A stretch of 64,000 bases of DNA, taken from NCBI GenBank assembly GCA_043228905.1, contig JBHGNT010000001.1:9672001-9736000 (forward strand), given 5' to 3'. Made by a program: the position numbers and the translations under genes. Shown here piece after piece: positions 33,967 to 44,210 of this stretch. Below the pieces are notes generated by a model. The model was given only the letters and a program-made list of their open reading frames with translations. It was not told the origin of the DNA and ran no database searches. Origin of the DNA: Azolla caroliniana (lineage: Eukaryota; Polypodiophyta). Position 1 is the stretch's first letter. Each line of letters starts with the position of its first letter.

Positions 33967-34732
33967 TGTCGCGTTGTTATGCGCGTGCGTGGAGAAAGGC
34001 AAGACCACGGGGGTCTTGGACCAGGGAGTGACGGAGCGTAGGAAGTCGTGCTTCACCGTTTCCGGGGAATCCTAGAAGAACACCAGAAGCGACCGAAGGG
34101 AGAGAGAGAGAGAGGGAGCGCGCGCTTAACACCGACTCACGCACACACACGCGCGCACACACACATGCCGACCCGATTCACGCCCTTATGTACAGGAAAC
34201 GTAGGAAAGGGGAAGCACCCGACACCAACCGAGACGCGAACATACACAGACAGACGCGAACGTATATATATATATAGAAGAAGAAGAAGAATACATTCCC
34301 GGCTTCGAGCCGGACCAAGATAGCTTACAACAGTCGTCTGCTGTCAAGTCGCCGTCGGGGAGCTCTCAGGCTCGTCGCACCGAGCGGGGTCTTGCACAAG
34401 AGATGAGCTGCAGCAAACCCTAAGCGAACACGAAGGGGAAGAAGAAGAAGAAGCTAACTCTAAACCTAACGGTATACCCTCTAATGCAAAATGGGCAACC
34501 CCTTCACAAAGGGTGTTCCCTTCCTTTTATAGAACAAGGAAAGGGATGCGTTACAATGTGGGACAAATCCCGCCTTACATGGGATCGTTTGCCCCGACTT
34601 GACTACTCTTCGGCGCCATAAAGGCGCCCTCGATATTCACACTAAATGTACATGGGTGCGTACACACGCTGCACCCCGCCAATGTAGCCAATGTTTCCCG
34701 GTTTCCGCCTCTGGCCGAAATTCTTCACGACA
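33967..34732 (-). repeat. 5' LTR of G2
   Basis: 766 bp. On the minus strand it runs from TGTCGTGAAG (34,732) to GCGACA (33,967), with TATA-like TTCTATAAAAGG near 34,530 (minus strand). Confidence 0.85.
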
Positions 34733-35823
34733 GCGTACTGTGGTACGTAAGCGGCACTAAGGACCGCGGACTGCTATATCGGACCAGGGCAGCCACGCAG
34801 TTAGTCAGCTACACAGATGTTGATTAGGCTGGCAACGCCGCCAATCGCCGATCCACGTCTGGATACACATTCTCCCTCGGGAGTGCCGTGATCACGTGGA
34901 GCAGTAAGAAGCAGCCGACAGTTGCACTGTCGAGCACCGAAGCTGAGTACCGAGGAGCGGTTGTCGCGACATGCGAAGCCATATGGTTGAAGCAGCTACT
35001 TAAGGATCTGGAGGTGGAGGTGTCTGATCCAACGACGATCTACTGCGACAACCTCAGCAGCATCCAGCTCGCGAAAAACCCCGTCTTCCACACACGGACC
35101 AAGCACATTGAGGTGCACTACCATTTCGTCCGTGAGCGTGTCCTTTCCGGTGAAGTCGAACTTCAGTACGTTCCGATGGATCGGCAAGCTGCCGACATCT
35201 TCACCAAGCCTCTTGGTCTAGACAAGTTGTGGCAATTCTCAGGTGCGCTCGGATTGCATCACCTTGACCTGCCGAACTTGAGGGGGAGAACAGTCCCGAA
35301 CGACCAAGCAAAGCAGCAAGAAAGGAGCGGAGACCGCGACACCGAGTCGGTTGACTCGGGTGTTGACTCGGTTGACGAGTTTGACTTCGGATCGGCTGAA
35401 GAAGCCGAGGGCGGACCCGCGGAAAAGTCCGAAAGCAGACAGAAGGGGACCAGCCGAAGGAGAGAGCCAAAGCCAACCACGCATGGGGAAGATGACGCCA
35501 TCGAGGGCGAGAAGACCGAAGACGAGTTGGAGACAGCCAACTCGGACGAGAGCGAAAACCGATCGGAGGTAGCCGAGTTGGTTCGGATGTTTGATTCAGA
35601 TACACTGAATCAACAGAGGCCCAAGCAGAAGAAAAGGTAGCAGGAGAAGCGTCAACACCGCAACAACAGAAGAGCTGATAAGGGCCGCATGAGTAGACAA
35701 GCCGACCGGAATGGTCGAAGCGCGCGGAGTCGAACAGGTCGAGGAGCACGAGCGAGGCGTGAAGCTAGGAGGAACCGGAGCTGTGAAGATCCCGAAGAGC
35801 CTCAAGTTGAGCTTGAGGGGGAG
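34733..35823 (+). pseudogene. Copia C2 RNase H and C-terminal extension
   Basis: C2 resumes after G2 with RNase [73 protein letters not shown] replaces Trp in the D-W-A motif near 34,827. An acidic extension of over 120 codons follows (for example [13 protein letters not shown]), to TAG at 35,638-35,640. Further homology with the C3 extension continues to the polypurine tract (GAGGGGGAG) at 35,815-35,823. Confidence 0.85.
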
Positions 35824-36226
35824 TGTTGAGAGACAACCTCAACATCGGCCGGATCGGCTGAAGAAGCCGAGGACCGGATCGGTTGGTACCGATCGGTTAG
35901 GCCGAGTGCGTAAACCGGGAGGCCGTTAGGAAAGATATTCCGTGAGGAATATATTTGGGAGTTAGTGTAGGAGCTCTTAAAGAGCATTGAAGTACGGTCA
36001 GTACTTCGGTCAGTCCTTCGAGGACTTGTATAAAAGTGTTCATTGAACACACATTTGTATATAGAGTAGTGAATCGAGTTTTTGTTGAATATAGTTCTTG
36101 TGTTTTCTCTCTCTCACTCTCTCTGTCTCTCCCGCGTATATTGCGTAAGCTCAAGCTCTCCATTAAACTTGAGTGTTCTTCCTTCTGTTCTGTCTTCATA
36201 CTTGCTTCCGCACGCTACTTTCTACA
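35824..36226 (+). repeat. 3' LTR of copia C2
   Basis: 403 bp, matching 26,459-26,861 with about seven single-base differences. Followed by GTATA. Confidence 0.92.
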
Positions 36227-36589
36227 GTATATTCTGTTCCCAAGCTAGAGGATGGTCTCTTCATAGGTGAAAGAAGCAAGTTTGGAGAGCATTGGATTGA
36301 CCCCAAGTAGTTGTAAACAATTTGGTTGACTTCATGGTTGAAGTTTGTTCTAGTACATCCTACTGTTCAGAAGGTTATTGTGGTCATGAAGAGCTCAAGG
36401 TCTCATTGCAAGCTAGAAATCAAGAGTCACTGGAGCAATAGCAGATGAAGCACCAGGACCATGATGGTGTGCAGATAAATCTTCAAATCCTGAAGGCTCA
36501 GAAAACACTAGCCGTACTCCGTTCTGTATTGGAAATGGATCTCTACAAGATTGTTGAATTGTGGACTGCTTCAATTTATCATATTCATT
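36227..36589 (+). other. Element D interior, middle segment
   Basis: 363 bp between C2 and C3. Removing C2 joins the PHD-containing frame to about 28 further codons here (SVPKLEDGLFIGERSK...), then TAG near 36,308. No domain recognised. Confidence 0.5.
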
Positions 36590-36917
36590 TGTTGAGCGGC
36601 AAGCTCAACCGGAGCCGGATCGGCTGAATAAGCCGGAGCCGGTAAGCGAGACGGATCAGGCGAAACGAATCGGTATGACGGTGAGCAACCGAACCGGCAA
36701 GCAGTGGAGGCCGGGTGCAATCCGTAACCGGTAGTCCAATCGGAAGCCTAGTACAGGATAGACTACTAGGTAGCTATAGTCTCGTAGTAAGTGTCAGATG
36801 CTCGTGTGAGCATTGAAGTACATGGTACTTCTGTCAGTCCCAAGAGGACTTGTATAAATAGTGCTACTTAGCACAGTGTATATACAGAGTCTTGATATAA
36901 TTTTGAAATTACGTTCT

Positions 36918-36979
<62 letters not shown>

Positions 36980-37018
36980 GTTCTCTGTTTTACGCTTCCG
37001 CAAACACTCACGTTCACA
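36590..37018 (+). repeat. 5' LTR of copia C3 with (CT)n
   Basis: 429 bp. TATA box TTGTATAAATAG near 36,850; (CT)n at about 36,919-36,976 in the transcribed leader. Ends GTTCACA. Confidence 0.93.
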
Positions 37019-37112
37019 TGGTATCAGAGCGCGAGGGTTGAGAACCTCTGCTACAGACATTTACTCTTGAGAAGAAAACCCTAACAGGTCGAAAACAGAC
37101 ACAGTAGAAGAC

Positions 37113-40100
37113 ATGGATAGAGGCATGGCTACGTCGCTCCCGGTGGAGAAGCTCGACAGGAGCAACTACGCATCCTGGTCTTACAAGATGCACCAGTACC
37201 TGCTTGGACACGGGTATTGGAATTATGTCGAAGGAGCTAATGATGCGGCGCCAGACACGGCACACAAGGACTTCCCAATATGGGAACAAGCGGCAAGCAG
37301 GGTGATGTACTGCTTCGCGTCCAGTGTCGGCGATCAGCTGCTCAGCCACATCCGTGACGCCAAGACACCGAAGGATGCTTGGGGGAACCTGAAAAAGGTT
37401 TTCGCCGCAAGCACCACTACTTGGAAGCTGCAACTCAGACAGGAGTTGAGCAATGTTCGCCAGAAGAACATGTCCGTGGCAGACTACACGGGCCGGATAA
37501 AGGAGATCTGCGACTCGCTCGCCTCTATCAATGTTACCGTAGAGGAAGACGAGATGGTGCAGGTATGTCTCGGAGGCCTGGCGTCCAAGTTCGGAGTGTT
37601 CCGGACTGCGGTGTGTACAAGGGAGAATACCCCCTCATTCTTCAACTTACAGTCGATGCTCCTTGTAGAGGAGAACCACGCCGGTGCATCTACCAGTGCA
37701 TCCCCGGACAGCCGAATGTTGTACACGGGAATGGATCGGTTCCGTGGGCGTGGTGGAAGAGGTGGGTCGGCACGCAATGGAGGCGGCCGGCAAGAGCAGG
37801 AACGGAGGCACTATGAACGTGCTGACAGCAGTTCCGGGACTTCCACAAGCAGGGGGAGTCAAGGCGGTGCCGGAGGCCGGCAAGATAAATCTGCTACGGA
37901 ATGCTGGTACTGTGGCAAAAAAGGCCACAAGGAAAGCGAGTGCTGGAGAAAGCGTGCCGATTCAGACAAATCCGGATCCGGCAAGACCGGTAAGGATGGC
38001 CGGCAAAACTCGCACTACACAAACGGATCAGGAGGATCCGGAACCGGAAAGGCCGGTAAGGGGCCAGCCTTGGTGGTGAATCACAAGGCAAACTCAATGA
38101 AGAAGACCACTTCCAAAACGGAGGAAGTGTGGTATGTTGATTCCAGCGCGTCGAACCACATGACGAGCCACAAAGAGTGGTTCTCCTTTCTGGAGAAACC
38201 GGATCAACCAGGAGTAGTCAAAACCGGAGACGACACTCCTCACCCAATCGTGCACGTCGGAGAAGTCCCTCTAAGCCACGTCGGACAGAAAGGGAAGCTG
38301 ATGAACGTATTACACGTTCCGACAATCACGAAGAACCTGGTGTCCGTCGGTCAGATTGTCGACCAGGGGATGCAGGTGCGGTTTACGCACCTCGGGTGCT
38401 TCATTGAGGATGAGGGCGAAGTCATTGCGCAAGGGCGCAGAGACGGGAGGATGTTTATCCTCGACACCAATGACTTTGGCACCGCTCTGTTCGCGAAACG
38501 ACAGAAGGTCAAGTCGGACATCGACCTGTGGCACAAGCGGATAGGCCACGTCAACTACCGGAGGCTTCAAGACCTGCAAACGAAACAAGTCGTTTTCGGT
38601 TTGCCGAAGTTCAGCGGCCGGAGAGCCGAAATCTGTGAAGCCTGCCAACTTGGGAAGCAACATCGGCTTCCATTCCCCACCGAAAGGAACCGGAGCCGTA
38701 ACAAGCTCGATCTCATCCATTCGGATGTGTGGGGACCGGCACAAAGTGTAAGTCTTGGCAGGAGCCGATACTTCGTCTCCTTCATCGACGACTGTACTCA
38801 ACATACTTGGATCTACCTCATTGAGCGGAAGAGCGAAGTCTTCGACTGTTTCCGGAGCCTCCAGAAAATGGTGGAACGGGAATCGGAGAGGAAGATCAAA
38901 TGCCTTCGGTCGGATGGCGGAAAGGAATATTTTTCCGGCTAATTCACTAGTTATCTGCAACCGAAGGGAATTCGACGAGAGTTCAGCTGCAGATACACAC
39001 CGGAGCAAAACGGTGTGGCTGAAAGGAAGAACCGGACACTCGTCGAAGCGGCAAGGGCAATGCTGGAGGAAAAGAGCATGCCCCGGTTCTACTGGGCGGA
39101 GGTGGTTCAGACGGCCGTCTACATACAAAACCATATTGGTGACAAGGTGTCAGCTCATGAGCTGTATTTCAGGCGCAAGCCGAACTTAAGACACCTTCGG
39201 ATATTCGGCAGCATAGCGTATGTGCATGTGCCGGATCAAAAGCGAAGAAAGCTGGATGCAAAATCGGAAAAATGCATCCTAGTCGGCTATGCTCAAGAGC
39301 AAAAGGGGTATAAGTGCTATAACCCCCGGACGAAGGAAGTCCGAGTTAGCCGGGATGTCGAGTTCGATGAATCGGCATCCTGGTACTCCGTACCAACTCC
39401 GACTTCAGATCCCGACCCAATGTCGGAAGATCAGGCCAGTGAGCCTGAATCAGCCCTGGCAAAGGATGATGAAGTCGGGACTCAAGATGAGAGTCCGGAA
39501 TCATTACGGTTGAGTGGACCGAACGAGCGACTGAGTCGGTTGGACCAGTCGGATGTAGAGACGGCAAGTGGTGGAGACTTTGCCGTGTTCTCCCCGCGCA
39601 AGGAACCGAGGAAACGGTTCACGCGCAAAGAGAAGGGGAAGAGGAAGATGCCGGAATTCGAAACCGGCAACGATGAGTCGGATCGGTGCGTATCCGACTC
39701 CGGAAAGGAGAAAGGCGGAACTTCGGCAACGAAGACCGAACTGGCCAAGAAGGGCCTCAAATCAGGTGACGGTGCGTTGCGCCGATCAACCCGTCAGAAG
39801 GATCCCGTCATGCGGTACGGGTACAATGAATACATGGCGCATCATTATGCGTACATGACTAAGGTGACAGAAGTGCGTGAGTCGGAGAGCTACGCAGAAG
39901 CCGCAAAGGACGCAAATTGGCGTGCCGCTATGGATGAAGAAATGCGGGCACTCGATGCCAACGAAACTTGGGACCTAGTTGATCCTCCCCGTCACTGTAA
40001 ACCGATCGGATGCAAGTGGGTGTACAAGGTCAAGTACAACGCCGACGGTTCTGTTAACCGGTACAAAGCCCGGTTAGTGGCGAAGGGATATGCGCAAACC

Positions 40101-41165
40101 CACAGAATCGACTACGACGAGACCTTCGCTCCTCTGGCGAAGATGACGACAGTTCGTGTGGTACTGGCGGTTGTTGCGGCAAGGGGGTGGCATCTTCACC
40201 AGATGGATGTGAAGAACGTCTTCCTTCAAGGAGAGCTTGAAGAAGAAGTCTTTATGACTCAGCCCCCCGGATTTCAATCGGAGATGACCAAGTCGGCGGT
40301 ATGCCGACTGAAGAAGTCGCTTTACGGCTTGAAGCAAGCCCCCCGAGCTTGGAACGCGAAGATCACGCACCGGTTGCGTAAGCTGGGGTTTGCTGTCTCT
40401 AAGTCGGACTCTTCGTTGTTCATCCGGCAAGGCTCTAACGGTCCGGTATGTATACTCTTGTATGTGGATGATTTAGTCATCACCGGACCGGGTCTTCCCG
40501 AAATCAACCGCGTCAAGTCCCAGTTGTCGGACGCATTCGAAATGAAGGACCTGGGGGACCTTCATTATTTTCTTGGGATCGAAGTGATCCGGACCCCCGA
40601 CGGCATATTGCTCTCACAACGACATTACGTGTTGAATATGTTGTATAAGTTCGGCATGACGGATTGCCGACCTGTCTCCACACCCCTGGACCGGAACCAG
40701 AAGCTCCGTCCCAACGCCGGACCGGCCTGCAATGAGAAACGGTTCCGACAGGCTGTCGGAAGCCTGATCTACTTAACCATCACCCGACCCGACATCAGCT
40801 ATCCGATCGGCATGGTAAGCCAGTTCATGCAGAAGCCGACCATGGAGCACCTTCAGTGCGCGCAACGAATATTACGGTATGTCAACGGCACTAAGGACCA
40901 GGGTCTGCTATATCGGCGAGGTATACCCGAAGAGCTTGTCGGTTACACAGATGCTGACTGGGCCGGCGATGCGTCTGATCGCCGCTCCACTTCCGGATAC
41001 ATGTTCTCAATAGGTAGCGCGGTCGTTGCGTGGAGCAACAAGAAGCAGCCCACAGTGGCTTTGTCAAGCACTGAGGCTGAGTACCGGGCCGCTACCGTTG
41101 CCACTTGTGAAGCCATCTGGCTTCGGCGACTGCTGCGAGACTTGCGGATCGAGGTACCGACATGA
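37113..41165 (+). pseudogene. Copia C3 Gag-Pol polyprotein with one internal stop
   Basis: One frame from ATG 37,113 (MDRGMATSLPVEKLDRSNYA) to TGA 41,163-41,165, interrupted only by TAA at 38,940-38,942, where C2 has CAA. In order: UBN2-type Gag, zinc knuckle CWYCGKKGHKESEC, protease with DSSAS in place of DSGAS, integrase (HHCC; LIHSDVWGP; SDGGKEYFSG; VAERKNRTLVEAAR), RT (GYAQTHRIDYDETFAP; LLYVDDLVITG near 40,455), and RNase H ([18 protein letters not shown]). The frame ends early because about 19 bases are missing at the YCDN motif. Autonomous activity is unlikely, given the protease, nonsense and RNase H lesions. Confidence 0.92.
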
Positions 41166-42130
41166 GTAGCCTGCAGCTCGCCAGGAACCCTGTGTTCCAT
41201 GCTCGCACAAAGCACATCGAGGTGCACTACCACTTCGTGCGTGAGCGGGTCCTAAGCGGTGAAGTTGACTTACGGTATGTTCATACGGATCGGCAAGTTG
41301 CCGACATCTTCACCAAGCCACTCGGATCGGACAAGTTGCAGCACTTTACCGACATGCTTGGTATTCAGCATCTCGACGTGCCGCACTTGAGGGGGAGAAG
41401 CAAGGGCAAAGTCTCTACCGAAACGGGCAAAGGCCAAAAAACTGTTGAACCCGTCGGTAAGAGGAGAGCCGGAAGAAGAGGAGACAAGAAGATGAAGGAA
41501 GCCGAGTCGACGAAGGAAGTCGACACATCCGAACAGGTCGGAGCAAGCGGCTGTGAAGAAGAGTTGTGCACTCAGGAAGATAAGCGCATGCTGTGCGGAG
41601 GTCATCACGACGGTACTGACCATGATACAGAGTCGAATGAAGAATTCGATTTCGGTTCACCGGCTGAAGAAGCTGAGGGAAGCATGGAGAAGGCCAAGAC
41701 TCGGAAGTGGTCCGATGTGGTGAGAGGCCTGAAGCCAGAAGTCGATTCGGAGTGTACCGATTCGGACAAGAGCTGGAACGAGTCGGAGATAGCTGACTCG
41801 GATCAACAGATGGATCTGGATGAGTCGGATCGACTGAAGTCCAAGGGGACACGGACACAGCGGAAGTCGATGCCATCGTGGGAGAACCGACGGATCGGCA
41901 AGCGCCGGAGTCACAGCAACGTGAGTGCTAAGATGGGCCTATTGAGCAGACATGCCGACCGAGAGGGTCGAGGCGCGCAGAACCAAAGGGGTCGCGGCAA
42001 ATGGGACCGGACCGGACGAGGAGCGCGAGCAAGGCGGAGTGACGCCAGGAGAAGTCGGTTGGAAGAACCGACTGCCACAGAGGTCGACACTACGACCCCA
42101 CCTCAGGTTGAGCTTGAGGGGGAGTGTTGA
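41162..42130 (+). pseudogene. Copia C3 RNase H end and unusual C-terminal extension
   Basis: After the small deletion the coding sequence continues in another frame with MSSLQLARNPVFHARTKH and [14 protein letters not shown], the end of RNase H. It then runs about 235 codons further as a charged extension (EEFDFGSPAEEAEGS, SDKSWNESEIADSD), through the polypurine tract, to TGA at 42,128-42,130, six bases inside the 3' LTR (ending VELEGEC). A similar extension in C2 shows the region was once constrained. No membrane segment or known envelope-like motif is seen. Confidence 0.8.
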
Positions 42131-42503
42131 GCGGCAAGCTCAACCGGAGCCGGATCGGCTGAATAAACCGGAGCCGGTAAGCGAGACGGATTGGTATGAC
42201 GGTGAGCAACCGAACCGGCAAGCAGTGGAGGCCGGGTGCAATCCGTAACCGGCAGTCCAATCGGAAGCCTAGTACAGGATAGACTACTAGGTAGCTATAG
42301 TCTCGTAGTAAGTGTCAGATGCTCGTGTGAGCATTGAAGTACATGGTACTTCTGTTAGTCCCAAGAGGACTTGTATAAATAGTGCTACTTAGCACAGTGT
42401 ATATACAGAGTCTTGATATAATTTTGAAATTACGTTCTGCTGTCTCTCTCTCTCTCTGTGTGTTGTTCTCTGTTTTACGCTTCCGCAAACACTCGCGTTC
42501 ACA
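42125..42503 (+). repeat. 3' LTR of copia C3
   Basis: 379 bp, preceded by GAGGGGGAG polypurine tract and followed by TCATT duplication. Confidence 0.93.
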
Positions 42504-43702
42504 TCATTCCTAAGAGACTAAGCTTATCTCATCGCTTTCTGATAAGCTACTTGAGCAAGCTCCATCTTCTCCACAAACTTTGCCTGCATTTCATTGTATC
42601 TCTGTCGCAAATGCTAAGCCTTCTTCACTTTTAGCTATGTTTCAACATCCTTTTGGCCAATCCAGAAAGCAATCCCTTTCAAAGCGCTCTTCATGATCAG
42701 ATGTGGCGGAACACCAGCCATGGCCATGTTAATCCACTCATCACTCAGGTTCAAATCAATGGGTTGAAAGAGAAGAGGAAGTAAAGAGTGAGCTTGCACG
42801 CCGCATAGACAAACAATACCAACACTCAATTGCAGAGGTTCACAGGTGGAAGAAAGGAAATTTAGAAGAGAAGCGGATGCTAAAAAGGGAGAAGCTTTGG
42901 CTCGAGAAGAATGTGAGCGTCAAGTGAAATTGAGAGCTGAAGTAGAGGCCAAAACAATAGAGGATGTAAAATTGGTTGTTGATGTTGAAAAGAGAAGACT
43001 TCATCAATATGAGGCCTAAGCAATATCGAGATAGAGGGCCTGATATCCATCATGGAGATGCGAATTGCCGCCGCCACAATCGTCGTCATCGTTGCCATCG
43101 CCGCCGCCCGCTAGAATTGAAAGGCTAGAATACAAATTTCAAAAATCAAAGAAAGAGAAAAGAGAAAGGGGCAAAGAGAAAATTTTCAAAAACATAACAG
43201 CATTATCACAATTGTAAGAACCGGAGGGCAAAAGATAAAATTATAAAAGCTCAAGGGTATAAGGGCAGAGAAGATGAAATTTCAAAAGCTCAAGGGCATG
43301 ACATGAGATTTCAAATTTTGGAGGGCAGAATGCAGAATTTCGAAAACACAAGGGCCGAAAATAAATTTTAAAAAAATTTGAGGGTAAAAATTTTAAAGAC
43401 CAAAGGATAAAAAATATAAAACTCACTTCACATGATGAAAGGAAGAATACACAAATGCACAACATGATTTCACAACCCATGCCACATTGAACTAGCCGAT
43501 TGGTGTATGATCCAATCGCGACTTGTGCTGACCGAACGAGAAGGTTCGAGTCAAGCAAAGCTCCAATCGAAGTTATCGATCGTAGAGCAGTGATCCAGTC
43601 GAGGGATTTCCGACCGTTGAGACGACCGATGGAGTTCCGGTGGAGAAGAGTTGCCATGGCTAGTGGGTTCACCGTGCAATGCACTGTCCCACAGGCGTGC
43701 CA
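42504..43702. other. Element D interior, right segment, with coding-like fragments
   Basis: Minus-strand frame at 42,829-42,635 contains PIDLNLSDEWINMAMAGVPP, and weaker coding-like sequence continues to about 42,520. Plus-strand frame at about 42,849-43,019 encodes a charged helix (QVEERKFRREADAKKGEALA, ending LHQYEA) after a possible splice acceptor. Neither is recognised. Together with the PHD fragment they suggest that D captured pieces of several host genes. The remainder, 43,020-43,702, is A-rich and non-coding. Confidence 0.5.
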
Positions 43703-44052
43703 TGTGTTACCCATAAGAATATACGGGGAGGCATAAGGGTATGTGTAATGATATGGTTGATGTGTATGTGTAAAGTAAATGAGTGTGTGAGGATGAGTAT
43801 GTGTATGGACACATGCACAATTATGTGCATGTGTACAAGAATGTGTAACAGTCTTATTTATAACGGTCATGTAACCGTTACATTAGATGTATTATATATA
43901 AACCCCCTATGGGGTATGTAATGAAATATACATTTTTCCCCTCTCATTTTGTGTCACTTTCAATTTGTCTTTCTCTTTAGCTCTCTCACTATCGTAACCC
44001 CCTTGGGAGGGGGGTGAAGCCATTCTAGGTTTCACCCCCACCCCCAACAACA
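43703..44052 (+). repeat. 3' LTR of element D
   Basis: 350-bp partner of 25,335-25,680. It ends CCCCCAACAACA and is followed by GTTCT, the target duplication. The bases before it (CAGGCGTGCCATG) are not purine-rich. Confidence 0.85.
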
Positions 44053-44057
44053 GTTCT

Positions 44058-44061
44058 GACA
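44058..44061 (+). other. Last bases of solo LTR S1
   Basis: GACA after the GTTCT duplication completes the GGTTCTGACA end of an A-family LTR, as at 8,431-8,440 on the minus strand. Confidence 0.7.
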
Positions 44062-44210
44062 GCCGAAGAAATCTCATACCGGATATAAAGAACGTGCATC
44101 TTGACAAATGCACTGATTGCTTGGCCGACAAGCAGAACAAAGCCTCCTTGAGTCCCAGGTCTCCGATGGGGAGGAAGATGTGGTTGGAAGTCATGCATAC
44201 AGACGTAATA
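44062..44210 (+). pseudogene. Copia C1 integrase fragment, resumed
   Basis: Encodes the end of an integrase zinc finger (CTDCLADKQNKAS) and the start of the catalytic core (EVMHTDV), which continues the LWHKRLCQMSEKGM segment that stopped at 24,908. This places all DNA between 24,917 and 44,061 as later insertions into C1. It ends abruptly at 44,210, where a CACCGGGTC sequence begins. Confidence 0.75.

Larger units (their letters stand above)
29926..34732 (-). mobile_element. Element G2: gag-only, non-autonomous LTR retrotransposon nested in C2
   Basis: Minus-strand element with LTRs at 33,967-34,732 (5', 766 bp) and 29,926-30,454 (3', 529 bp, lacking an internal ~240-bp piece). The interior has a gag-like ORF next to the 5' LTR, an ORF of unknown function, then degenerate repeats, and no protease, RT or integrase motif. 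A primer-site candidate TGGTGAACCCGACGTGA starts 4 bases inside the 5' LTR, and a G-rich tract (GGTGGGGGCGGG) abuts the 3' LTR. Flanks GTGT/GCGT fit a 4-bp duplication with one change. LTRs are very similar, so insertion is recent. Confidence 0.85.
26459..36226 (+). mobile_element. Copia element C2, internally deleted and carrying nested element G2
   Basis: LTRs of 403 bp at 26,459-26,861 and 35,824-36,226 (TGTTGAGAGAC...TTTCTACA) differ at about seven sites by eye. The primer site TGGTATCAGAGC follows at 26,862. Flanks are ATATA and GTATA, a near-match to a 5-bp duplication. Gag, protease and integrase are present; most of RT is deleted at about 29,868; RNase H resumes at 34,733 after G2. 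It is a close relative of C3. Confidence 0.92.
36590..42503 (+). mobile_element. Copia element C3, nearly complete
   Basis: LTRs at 36,590-37,018 and 42,125-42,503 (TGTTGAGCGG...GTTCACA), a primer site TGGTATCAGAGC at 37,019-37,030, and a perfect 5-bp duplication TCATT (36,585-36,589 and 42,504-42,508). It has one long pol-type frame with a single nonsense codon and a short deletion in RNase H. The LTR length difference comes mainly from a long (CT)n run in the 5' copy and a small deletion in the 3' copy. Inserted in element D. Confidence 0.95.
25335..44052 (+). mobile_element. Element D: LTR-bounded non-autonomous element with captured gene fragments
   Basis: LTRs at 25,335-25,680 and 43,703-44,052 (TGTTACCC...CAACAACA) are flanked by the 5-bp duplication GTTCT (25,330-25,334 and 44,053-44,057). 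Excising D joins the two parts of LTR S1 exactly. Its own interior is only about 2.3 kb (25,681-26,458; 36,227-36,589; 42,504-43,702); the rest is copias C2 and C3. It holds no gag or pol, but has a PHD-finger fragment and other coding-like pieces. No standard primer site or polypurine tract was recognised, which is unusual. Confidence 0.78.

Noticed and set aside
43683-43702. Polypurine tract of element D
   Set aside because: The sequence before the 3' LTR is not purine-rich; D is called from its LTR pair and GTTCT duplication instead.
43241-43870. Minus-strand 209-codon frame across the D 3' LTR
   Set aside because: It spans the LTR and A-rich non-coding sequence with no domain; the matching LTR at 25,335 lacks a comparable frame.
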